From the NCBI GenBank assembly GCA_902825875.1, contig CADECP010000001.1, positions 292,280 to 352,395 of the forward strand: DNA of 60,116 nucleotides. The letters are read 5' to 3'. The notes under the pieces are model-generated. The model saw only the letters and a list, made by a program, of their open reading frames with translations. It was not told the DNA's origin and made no database searches. A program made the position numbers and the translations under genes. The first letter of the stretch is position 1; each line of letters starts with the position of its first letter. Shown in pieces: positions 45,249 to 53,366 of the stretch. Source of the stretch: an uncultured Acidobacteriota bacterium (GTDB lineage: Bacteria; Acidobacteriota; Blastocatellia; RBC074).

Positions 45249-46550
45249 TTACAATTCCGTCAACATGAAATCATCAAACCAAACCGTCCCTTTGGTCGGT
45301 TCTTCATAATCAAAACGCGGAATCTTAATAATCGCCACTTGAGCCGTTACGCTGTCACTGGGTGAAGTAAACTCAACAACTAAATGTTGCCAATCAGCCC
45401 CACCCGCAGCAACAGGTTCAGAAACTACCAGGATTCCTTTTTGGCCAAGCAAAGCGATTCTCGGCCCTTCGGGAGTTACAAAATTCGCAGTCTTTGCAAA
45501 GCATTCAAGCCTGTATTTCCGATTCGGATTTAGAACCACCATCTGCTGAACATCGCCCATCAATTTAGTGGTATCACGTCCGGCAAAACTCAACCTGAGA
45601 GACTTTTGCCCACTGCGAAAAACACTCCTATCAAATCCGATTCGTGCGTATTCACTTGGCCTGAGCGCCCAATCGAAATGACCGAAATTTTTTGGCGCAT
45701 TGTTTTCAAAGCTACCATTCCAGACCAAACTCAAAGAGCTTTCCTGTTTTTCCTGATTGCGACTTCTTAGGGAGTCGCCAACAAGCTCTCCCCATAACTG
45801 TCGAGCCTCGCTGCTCCGCCCAGTCTGAACCAATAAACTGATGAACAAAGCTGCATTTTGAGAACTCAGCCTCGCCTCAGAATCAAGACTTTGAAAAACT
45901 TCGATCGCGGCATCTGACTGAGCTTGTTCAAGTAAAAACTGCGCCATCAACAATCGAGGAGCCGTTTCTTTACTGACGATTGAATTCAATGCTTCAACGT
46001 CACCATCAAAGGCTTGCCAGACAACATCCATCGCCGCAGGTAACAACTCGTTGTTGAACCTTGTCGCAACTCTAAACTCCCTAAGAGCGCCAATCCGGTT
46101 GTTTTGCCGAACAAACAAATTAGCTAACGCCCAGTGCGTTTCGCTATTGCTCGGCGCTAATGCTGCGGCGACCTTCATCGCCCGCTCTGCTTCTTCCAGC
46201 TTGCCATCGGCATCGTGAGTCATTCCAAGCAAGCGCCAGTTTTTATAATCCCAAGGCGAAAGGCTTGCCGCCTTCAATGCCAACGCCTGAGCATTCAACA
46301 ATCGTTGCGGCTCCGATGCGGATTCTTCAAATTCCGCATCAGCCAATCGCTGTAAAATTCTGGACGAGTTCGGATTCCGAATTGCTGCCGAAGCCAGCAC
46401 ATCACCGCTCATCACAATTCTTCGGTCAGCAACATTCCTGAGCAAAAAGTGCCCAAAAACTGTGCGTCCACACCAAAACACTAGAAACAATCCTGCTACG
46501 ACCAAAATAATCTTGAGCGCCAAATTTTCCAGCTTGATGGTGATTGTCAC
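45249..46550 (-). CDS. Membrane-anchored TPR protein with a C-terminal carbohydrate-binding-like domain
   Basis: 433 residues. One N-terminal helix (IILVVAGLFLVFWCG) is followed by TPR-like helical repeats (about 45-270) such as EAERAMKVAAALAPSNSETH and WALANLFVRQNNRIGALREF. From about 280 a beta-rich region begins SLVWNGSFENNAPKNFGHFDW and ends TVWFDDFMLTEL, the pattern of CBM/CenC-like jelly-roll domains. In exopolysaccharide clusters such proteins may scaffold the secretion machinery or hold polymer. The function is inferred. Confidence 0.72.
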   Translation of the reverse strand: MTITIKLENLALKIILVVAGLFLVFWCGRTVFGHFLLRNVADRRIVMSGDVLASAAIRNPNSSRILQRLADAEFEESASEPQRLLNAQALALKAASLSPWDYKNWRLLGMTHDADGKLEEAERAMKVAAALAPSNSETHWALANLFVRQNNRIGALREFRVATRFNNELLPAAMDVVWQAFDGDVEALNSIVSKETAPRLLMAQFLLEQAQSDAAIEVFQSLDSEARLSSQNAALFISLLVQTGRSSEARQLWGELVGDSLRSRNQEKQESSLSLVWNGSFENNAPKNFGHFDWALRPSEYARIGFDRSVFRSGQKSLRLSFAGRDTTKLMGDVQQMVVLNPNRKYRLECFAKTANFVTPEGPRIALLGQKGILVVSEPVAAGGADWQHLVVEFTSPSDSVTAQVAIIKIPRFDYEEPTKGTVWFDDFMLTEL

Positions 46551-46773
46551 GCTTTTTCGTTTTTTCCGAATTCGTTATCGCCCATAGCGACAAAGGTCAT
46601 TTTGCTGACATGGTGGGGTGGTCGGAAGGGATGCAGGCTCAATAAAACTTACAGCAGCGCCTGCCGCGATGAATGATACCAAGATGCAATCAAGTCAGGT
46701 GAGTTGCCTGAATTATCAATCGGGGCTGAAGAGGGGATCAGGTTAATCAATGAAATATCAGTTCAAGCCCATC

Positions 46774-47382
46774 TTATGGATTTGTGCTGGAGGCTTGTTG
46801 TGAACTGAAAGCTGCTCCAGCAACCGCTGCGCCGCCCGCTCCCAATAAAATCGCAGCCAAAGCACCTGAACTTAGAGCGGTTGTCGAAGCAGACTGGGTA
46901 ACAGCAACAGGCACACAACGCACGCCACGTTGCGTCGCAACCGCCAAAACCGAGGCGTCTTTGCCATCGGCAGCAGAAACGCCTTCCGGCGTACTGATGG
47001 CAATTTTCACTCCAACCGGCGCATTAACGACAATCTTGCCCGTCACCAAATCGCCACTGATCAAACCTTCAGAAAATTTCAAAACCATCTGCGCCCCTGG
47101 GGCCAACTCAATGCGTCCAAGTTTCCCCAGATTTATCATTGCGCGATTGCCACCAGCACAAGCAACTCCAACGCGGGAATTGGTGAAGACCGTAGTTCCG
47201 TTAATGGCTTTCTTGTCATTAATCGTGACAGAACCAACTACATTTAATTGCCCAACAACCTGATTGTCATTTTTTGGGATTGCAGCGACCACCGAAGTCA
47301 AACTGAAATTGCCAAACAGGCTCAATGACGCCGCCAATGAAAAGGCCGCCAACAGACGAAGGTTTGATGATTGAAATGTCAT
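46774..47382 (-). CDS. Exported FecR-like protein
   Basis: 202 residues. A signal peptide is likely (LLAAFSLAASLSLFGNFSLTSVVAA). The middle matches the FecR-like beta pattern: GSVTINDKKAINGTTVFTNS and AMINLGKLGRIELAPGAQMVL, then ISTPEGVSAADGKDASVLAV. The C-terminus ends in a Gly/Ala hydrophobic stretch (GALAAILLGAGGAAVAGAAF), a possible membrane anchor. FecR domains in such proteins are often linked to cell-surface functions. No partner is identified. The next 215 bases to 47597 hold nothing recognisable. Confidence 0.6.
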   Translation of the reverse strand: MTFQSSNLRLLAAFSLAASLSLFGNFSLTSVVAAIPKNDNQVVGQLNVVGSVTINDKKAINGTTVFTNSRVGVACAGGNRAMINLGKLGRIELAPGAQMVLKFSEGLISGDLVTGKIVVNAPVGVKIAISTPEGVSAADGKDASVLAVATQRGVRCVPVAVTQSASTTALSSGALAAILLGAGGAAVAGAAFSSQQASSTNP

Positions 47383-47521
47383 GGCTATCGCTCCAAAGAA
47401 TTCACGGAGAATTGAAGAATTTACTATTGGGGGGTCAGAACGGCGCGAAGCTTACCCCAGCACTTCTCTTTTTTCAAACAATTATTTTAGCTGCAATCAA
47501 TTACACGACATCCGCCTAATA

Positions 47522-47552
<31 letters not shown>

Positions 47553-47597
47553 TTAGATTTTTGATCGCCAAAACAACAGTCAGGATTGTTCACGAGA

Positions 47598-48821
47598 TTA
47601 CTGCTCAACGACAACCGGCTGCCCAGGAGCTAAATTACCGGGAGAAATCACAACCGGAGTGGCCGCATCCAATCCTTCAATCGCCACCCAATCGTCAGAC
47701 CGGCGTCCAACAATGACATTTTTTTCGACAGCCTTTCCATCCTTAACGGTGAAGACTTTTTGGATTCCGGCAAAGGTGACAACTGCCGACGAAGGAACCA
47801 TCACCACATCATCAGTTGAAACAGTTTGAATTTCGACTTTAACAAAAGAGCCAGGGCGCAATCGGCCTTGTTGGTTATCCACTTCGGCTTCGACAATCAG
47901 CGTTCGGCTTTGTTCTTGAAACGCAGGACTGAGCCGCGCAACTCTCCCTGAATAATCCTGGCCATCTTCGCCTTCCACAGTTACACGCACAGTTTGTCCT
48001 TGCCGAATTCCAACAGCATCGCGTTCTGGCAGTTCGACTCGCAATCGAAGCGGATGCAATCTAACAATAGTAACCACCGGAGCGCCCGCTGCCAGGAACT
48101 CACCAATCGAAGCTCGCCGTTCACGAATCGCACCTTCAAAAGGCGCGTACAGTGTGGTTTCGGCCAATTGTTGTTTGGCGATTGCCAGTTCAGAACGACG
48201 TTGCAACAAAACTGCCTGACGATTGCGAACTTCCTCGACGGCATCTTGATAGCGACTATCAGCCACCTTAAACGCGGACTCGACACGATCAAGCTCAGCT
48301 TTCGCCTGGATTCCCTGTTGGACCAATTGTCGGGTTCGATCCAGGTTGAGCCGAGCTTCATCCAACAAAGCACGCGCCTGTCGAACCAAAGCCGTATTTT
48401 CAGTTTCCACACGATCATCTTCGCCTTGAGCAGCAAGCCCTAACCGAACACGAGCCTGCTGAAGCGCGGCTTCAGCTTGCTGCAATCGAACCCTGAAATC
48501 ATTGGTTTCCAATTGACCGGTGACCTGACCTTTGCTGACTCGGCTTCCCAGATCAACTTTCAGATCACTCAACCGCCCGGCAACCTTGAAACTCAATGTG
48601 GCCTGCTCATCGGCAGCCAGCGTTCCGGGCGACAAAACCGTTCGCGCCAACTTGCGAGCTTCAGAACTGACAAGCTTAACCTGCCTTGCGGTCATAGCAG
48701 CGCCAGCTACTGCCCCTCTGGAAGAGGCAGCTTGTGAATCTCCCTGACGGCATCCACCAAGCAGAACCAGACAAAAAATAAACGATACAACTGCGGACAA
48801 TTTCAAACAGGATTTAGTCAT
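47598..48821 (-). CDS. RND efflux periplasmic adaptor (MFP), orphan
   Basis: 407 residues. Lipoprotein signal (SFIFCLVLLGGC) with lipobox LGGC. Domains: barrel-sandwich half with LKVDLGSRVSKGQVTGQLET, a helical hairpin (about 100-200), the other lipoyl half with LYAPFEGAIRERRASIGEF, and a beta-barrel with GFVKVEIQTV-like and AAVVTFAGIQKVFTVKDGK-like segments. Such adaptors bridge an RND pump and a TolC-type outer-membrane protein. Neither is encoded next to it here. The region between 48822 and 49065 shows no further gene. Confidence 0.88.
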   Translation of the reverse strand: MTKSCLKLSAVVSFIFCLVLLGGCRQGDSQAASSRGAVAGAAMTARQVKLVSSEARKLARTVLSPGTLAADEQATLSFKVAGRLSDLKVDLGSRVSKGQVTGQLETNDFRVRLQQAEAALQQARVRLGLAAQGEDDRVETENTALVRQARALLDEARLNLDRTRQLVQQGIQAKAELDRVESAFKVADSRYQDAVEEVRNRQAVLLQRRSELAIAKQQLAETTLYAPFEGAIRERRASIGEFLAAGAPVVTIVRLHPLRLRVELPERDAVGIRQGQTVRVTVEGEDGQDYSGRVARLSPAFQEQSRTLIVEAEVDNQQGRLRPGSFVKVEIQTVSTDDVVMVPSSAVVTFAGIQKVFTVKDGKAVEKNVIVGRRSDDWVAIEGLDAATPVVISPGNLAPGQPVVVEQ

Positions 48822-49065
48822 TTTCTTAAAGCTTCTGTTGAAAAGCAGAGATGCGAAATGTTGCTCCTCAACTCTGTGTTTGGATTGAAATCAGCGGAAG
48901 TGAGTTTTCGTAATTGAGCGCGCATTATAGCCGTCAAGCCTTTTTTATGCACTCCCAGACGTAGACTTTTGCGACTTTCGTCTTCGCACTGGCTATGCCA
49001 TTATGCGGACGCAATACCATACAGACGTTTCACGTCAACACTCGATAAAGGATCGTACACAACGA

Positions 49066-50343
49066 ATGAAGAAATTGGCGATTTTTGTGACGCTGATTGT
49101 TCTCGGTGTTTGCTCGTTACCGAAGTCTTTGGAAATTTCAGCATCGGTAAATCCAGTAGTCAGGCCTTTTTTCACTTCCGAACTGATCTTCCCGCTAGAG
49201 CACTGGCATAACCATGCTTCCTGCATCGTCGAATGCTCGAATGGCGACTTACTCGTTTGCTGGTTTAATGGCTCCGGTGAACGCCAAGCAGACGATGTGA
49301 AGATTGAAGGCGCTCGCCTGAAACGCGGAGCCAAACAATGGAGTGCGCGTTTTACTATGGCCGACACTCCCGGTTACCCCGACACCAATTGTGCGATGTT
49401 TATTGATCCGCAAGGTAGGCTTTGGCTGATGTGGCCGACCATTCTGGCCAATGAATGGCATACCGCTTTGATGAAATACAAAATTTCCAGCCGATACACC
49501 AGTGAAGACTCGCCAGTCTGGGAAACAAGTGAAGTGATGCATATCACGCCTGGTCAGGAATTCGCCGACATTACGAATCGAACATTGGATGAATGGGAAA
49601 AACAACGAGCGCAATCGCCTGAAACTCCGCGCGAAACCCTGTCGGCGTATTCGTCCCGAATTCGCAAAATGGCTTCAGACAAATTGTCACGCCGCATCGG
49701 CTGGATGACACGCGCACATCCGTTCGTTCTCGACAACCAGCGCCTGATCGTTCCTTTGTATTCAGATGGCTTTTCGTTTTCGCTGATGGCGATTACAGAT
49801 GACTGGGGCAAGACCTGGAAAGCCAGCACGCCTTTGGTTGGAGGCGGCAACATTCAGCCAAGCATCGTCAGACGAAAAGATGGTTCGCTGTATACCTTGA
49901 TGCGTGATAACGGTCCTGCTCCGAAGCGTCTCCACCAAAGCGAATCGCGCGACCGAGGTGAAACGTGGTCGCCGGTTTCAGACAGCAACCTGCCCAATCC
50001 AGGTTCGGGCGCGGAACTTATCTCGCTTAAGAATGGCCACTGGGCGTTGATCTACAACGACACAGAACGCGGCAGACACAGTCTGGCGGTTTCCATTTCC
50101 GACGACGAAGGCAAAACCTGGAGATGGACTCGACATCTGGAACTGGATTCCGCAGCAACCGAAGCAGGGTCATTTTCTTATCCGTCAATCATTCAAGCAC
50201 GAGACGGCTCGCTTCATGCTACCTACAGCTATCACTTGAATCGCAGTAATTTGGAAAAAGATGCTGACGGAAAACCAAAACGCAAATCAATTAAACACGC
50301 GCACTTCAATGAAGAGTGGGTCATGGCTGGCGACCAACGGTGA
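49066..50343 (+). CDS. Exo-alpha-sialidase-like (BNR-repeat) protein
   Basis: 425 residues from the ATG at 49066, chosen because a signal peptide follows at once (KKLAIFVTLIVLGVCSLP). Sialidase features: the region HNHASCIVECSNGDLLVCWF with GERQADD, and three Asp-boxes, ITDDWGKTWKAS, SESRDRGETWSPV and SISDDEGKTWRWT. It should fold as a six-bladed propeller. The natural substrate could be sialylated or related sugars; many soil Acidobacteria encode this family. It stands alone between the adaptor gene and the small membrane protein. Confidence 0.85.
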   Translation: MKKLAIFVTLIVLGVCSLPKSLEISASVNPVVRPFFTSELIFPLEHWHNHASCIVECSNGDLLVCWFNGSGERQADDVKIEGARLKRGAKQWSARFTMADTPGYPDTNCAMFIDPQGRLWLMWPTILANEWHTALMKYKISSRYTSEDSPVWETSEVMHITPGQEFADITNRTLDEWEKQRAQSPETPRETLSAYSSRIRKMASDKLSRRIGWMTRAHPFVLDNQRLIVPLYSDGFSFSLMAITDDWGKTWKASTPLVGGGNIQPSIVRRKDGSLYTLMRDNGPAPKRLHQSESRDRGETWSPVSDSNLPNPGSGAELISLKNGHWALIYNDTERGRHSLAVSISDDEGKTWRWTRHLELDSAATEAGSFSYPSIIQARDGSLHATYSYHLNRSNLEKDADGKPKRKSIKHAHFNEEWVMAGDQR

Positions 50344-50545
50344 TTTGATTGCCTGACAACAACTTTGGCGAAGAAAAATTCCCTTGAGAAATGATTTCTT
50401 GAAGATTTGCTCTCGCCAGTCGAACTTTCAGGCGCTAGAATGCCCGCCTTGAAGTCTTATTCCCTAATCAAAGCTTTACGCGGTATCGCCCCAAAATTCG
50501 TTTTACATTTATCTTCAAAAGGACTGACGGTAGAGTGCTAACGAT

Positions 50546-51091
50546 ATGATGTACAGCCAACAAGAGTACGACATGGTTCGGCGACAGACGATGCAGATCG
50601 AGGCTGAAAAACGCGCCCTGCTTCGCTGGACATTGATTGTGGTAACAATTCTGTTTGCTTGTTCACTGGTGCTTAGTGGGTTGATGTACCAGAAATACAG
50701 TGTAGCCGATGGCAAAATCGAAGCGGCTAACACTCGTGCAACGGTTGCCGAAAACAAGTTGAATGAAGTCAGCGCCGATCTGGCTCAGAAAAACGCGATT
50801 CTTGAAAAAAACTCTGCAACTGCAGCACAGCAAAACGAAATCATCCAAACGATCTCTCCAAAAGTGGTTTCCCGAACGGCCTCCGAAGCTGAAATGGCTC
50901 AATTGGCGCATGCAATTTACAACCAACCGGGACGCATGATTCCGCTTTCCAATATCCCGCCGAACGAAGTTCTTCGCTCTTACCGATACAGAGTTGATGG
51001 ACGACCCAATAAGTACACCATCGTACCGGGAATGATTGATGGCAAATGGGTGATTTACTCCGTTTTGGTCAAAAACCAGGAAGACAAATGA
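50546..51091 (+). CDS. Hypothetical membrane-anchored protein
   Basis: 181 residues. A cytosolic start (MMYSQQEYDMVRRQ) leads to one helix (TLIVVTILFACSLVLSGLMY), then a coiled coil (about 55-100) and a small C-terminal domain that ends PGMIDGKWVIYSVLVKNQ. I do not recognise a family. It stands upstream of rimP and is separated from it by a terminator hairpin, so it is probably not part of that operon. Confidence 0.7.
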   Translation: MMYSQQEYDMVRRQTMQIEAEKRALLRWTLIVVTILFACSLVLSGLMYQKYSVADGKIEAANTRATVAENKLNEVSADLAQKNAILEKNSATAAQQNEIIQTISPKVVSRTASEAEMAQLAHAIYNQPGRMIPLSNIPPNEVLRSYRYRVDGRPNKYTIVPGMIDGKWVIYSVLVKNQEDK

Positions 51092-51196
51092 GGCTTGGCG
51101 AGTCGTAAAACAGATGCTGCAATCGGATAGAGACAGCAAAATCTGTCACCTGCTTGATTTCAAAATACCTTCCGGCTATGATCCGGCTTACTTTCG

Positions 51197-51222
51197 AGGT
51201 GGGCGTCGCGCCCACCTTTTTT
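51197..51222 (+). terminator. Intrinsic terminator or attenuator upstream of rimP
   Basis: AGGTGGGCG (51197-51205) and CGCCCACCT (51209-51217) form a perfect 9-bp stem with a 3-base loop, followed by a run of six T. It lies about 105 bp after the previous stop and 63 bp before the rimP ATG. It could simply end the upstream transcript or act as an attenuator in a rimP-nusA leader. Confidence 0.85.
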
Positions 51223-51284
51223 ATCAGGCTCACTAAACAGTTGGTTTCCAGCCCACATTCAAATGCTGAAGGAGCAAGCGGTTG

Positions 51285-51743
51285 ATGGTTGATCCGCGAA
51301 TCAGCGAGATTGCCGAGCGCGTGACTGCGCGCGAAGGAATTGAACTCGTTCACGTTGAAGTCACCAGTGGACGCAATCCAATCTTGCGAGTTTTTATTGA
51401 TAAGCCCGGCGGAGTAACCGTTGACGATTGCGCTCATATCAGCGAACGAATCAGCTTGATCCTAGACGTGGAAGACCCGATTCCCAACCAGTTCATGTTG
51501 GAAGTTTCGTCGCCGGGACTGGATCGTGGGTTATACAAAGATTCTGATTACGAACGCTTTGCCGGGCTTCCTTCGCACGTAAAACTGTCGGAAGCCATCA
51601 ACGGGCAAAAGAATTTTCATGGCAAATTGATCGGCCTTGATCGCGAAGGTGAAACAGCGGCAGTCATCGAAGAAGACAATGGCAAGCGCCATTTATTGCC
51701 TCTGGCCAAGATCATCAAGGCGAATGTCGAAATAGAACCGTAA
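51285..51743 (+). CDS. rimP: Ribosome maturation factor RimP
   Basis: 152 residues from the ATG at 51285, with a GGAG upstream (a TTG at 51282 is also possible). Family features: ISEIAERVTAREGIELVHVEV, then LRVFIDKPGGVTVDDCAHIS, the FMLEVSSPGLDRGL motif and a C-terminal SH3-like part. RimP assists 30S subunit maturation. It leads the conserved rimP-nusA-infB-rbfA-nrnA cluster. Confidence 0.95.
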   Translation: MVDPRISEIAERVTAREGIELVHVEVTSGRNPILRVFIDKPGGVTVDDCAHISERISLILDVEDPIPNQFMLEVSSPGLDRGLYKDSDYERFAGLPSHVKLSEAINGQKNFHGKLIGLDREGETAAVIEEDNGKRHLLPLAKIIKANVEIEP

Positions 51744-51755
51744 AAGCAGAGGAAG

Positions 51756-53303
51756 ATGAATACACTCAGCTCAATTGCTCAAAACATAGACTTTCTCAGT
51801 AAAGAGAAAAAGATTGATCCGCAGGTCATCATCAGCGCGATTGAAGACGCTGTGGTGACGGCTTCGCGCAAGCATTTCAAATCCGGCGAAGACCTTCATG
51901 CTCGATACAACCTGGAAACGGGCGGAATAGAACTGTACGCCATCAAGGTCGTCGTGGATGAAATCACAGATTCATCACGCGAAATGACAGTTGACGAAGC
52001 CAATGCCGAAGTCGGCGAAGGCGCTGAAGTCGGCGACATGCTGGAACTTCCCCGCCCCGTCGAAGAGCTTGGACGCATTGCAGCGCAAACCGCCAAACAA
52101 ATCATCCTGCAAAAAGTTCGAGAAGCTGAGCGCAATAAAGTTTACGAAGAATACATCGGTCGTCTGGGCGAACTCGTCAACGGATTCGTCAAACGGTTCG
52201 AAGGCGGTAAAGTCATTGTTGATACAGGCAACGGCTTGGAAGCCGTCATGCCGAAATCGCAACAGTCCAAAGTCGAAAACTTCACTCAAGGCGAACGCAT
52301 CCGCGTTGTTTTGCACGATGTAAACCGCGAAGCCAAAGGCCCGCAGATCGAAGTTTCCCGCACCAGCCCAGAATTGCTGAAACGGTTGTTTGAAATGGAA
52401 GTGCCGGAGATTTATGACGGAACCGTGCAGATCAAAGCCGCCGTCCGCGAACCCGGCGAACGCGCCAAAATCGCCGTCGTGTCCAACGAACGCGATGTTG
52501 ACCCGGTCGGAGCTTGCGTGGGCATGAAAGGTTCGCGTGTTCAATCAATCATTCGGGAACTGCGCGGCGAAAAAATTGACATCATTGAATGGTCAGAAGA
52601 CCCAGCGATCTTTGCGGCCAACGCCCTGTCACCGGCCAAAGTCAGCAAAGTCACCGTGCTGGATTTTGAAGACAAGAAACTGCAAGTTATCGTCGAAAAT
52701 GAACAACAGAGCCTAGCCATTGGCAAACGCGGGCAAAACGTTCGCCTTGCCGCAAAGTTGGTCGGCTGGGACATTGACATTCGCAGCGAAGAAGAAATGA
52801 AGCGCGAAATCGCTTCGCAGATGGAACTGATAATTTCTGCGCCCGTCGTCAAACTTTCGTCAATCGAAGGCATTTCTGTCAGCGACTCTGATGCGCTGGC
52901 AGAACATGGCATCGAAACCGTCGAACAGTTGGCAGAAGCTTCTGTTGACGACATTTGCGAATGGCTGGATGTCAGCGTTGACGATGCGGAAGAACTTCTT
53001 GATATGGCGCGCGCGCTGACTGAAGCTCGCCGTGCCCATGCCAACCAGCAATCAGGCGACGAAGAGGAGCCGCAAGATACAGACGAAACCGAGGACGAGT
53101 CTGAAGCTTCAGACGAGACTGAAATCGAAGAGGCTTCTGACGAATCTGACGAAGCCTCCGAAGAGGAAATCGCTGCTGAAGAAGTTGAGGAAGCTGAAGA
53201 ATCCGCGGAAGCCGAAGAAGGCGCGGACGAAGAAGAAAACACGGACGAAACTGAAAACTCTGCTCAAGGCGCGGAGGATAAAGATCAGGGTGAAAAACAA
53301 TGA
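51756..53303 (+). CDS. nusA: Transcription termination/antitermination protein NusA
   Basis: 515 residues. N-terminal NusA domain (1-125), S1 domain (about 130-200; IYEEYIG-like to VILVVDTGNG-like strands), KH domains (about 225-345; VGACVGMKGSRVQSIIRELR and SLAIGKRGQNVRLAAKL), then a helix-hairpin-helix segment (EGISVSDSDALAEHGIETVEQLA). The last about 80 residues are almost entirely acidic (Asp/Glu) with Ser/Thr, an unusual tail not seen in E. coli NusA. NusA modulates pausing, termination and rRNA antitermination. Confidence 0.95.
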   Translation: MNTLSSIAQNIDFLSKEKKIDPQVIISAIEDAVVTASRKHFKSGEDLHARYNLETGGIELYAIKVVVDEITDSSREMTVDEANAEVGEGAEVGDMLELPRPVEELGRIAAQTAKQIILQKVREAERNKVYEEYIGRLGELVNGFVKRFEGGKVIVDTGNGLEAVMPKSQQSKVENFTQGERIRVVLHDVNREAKGPQIEVSRTSPELLKRLFEMEVPEIYDGTVQIKAAVREPGERAKIAVVSNERDVDPVGACVGMKGSRVQSIIRELRGEKIDIIEWSEDPAIFAANALSPAKVSKVTVLDFEDKKLQVIVENEQQSLAIGKRGQNVRLAAKLVGWDIDIRSEEEMKREIASQMELIISAPVVKLSSIEGISVSDSDALAEHGIETVEQLAEASVDDICEWLDVSVDDAEELLDMARALTEARRAHANQQSGDEEEPQDTDETEDESEASDETEIEEASDESDEASEEEIAAEEVEEAEESAEAEEGADEEENTDETENSAQGAEDKDQGEKQ

Positions 53304-53366
53304 CCCGGTCAACGCCTACACAATTTGAATGCAGCGCTACCCATTCGGATTATTCGAAAGGAATAA

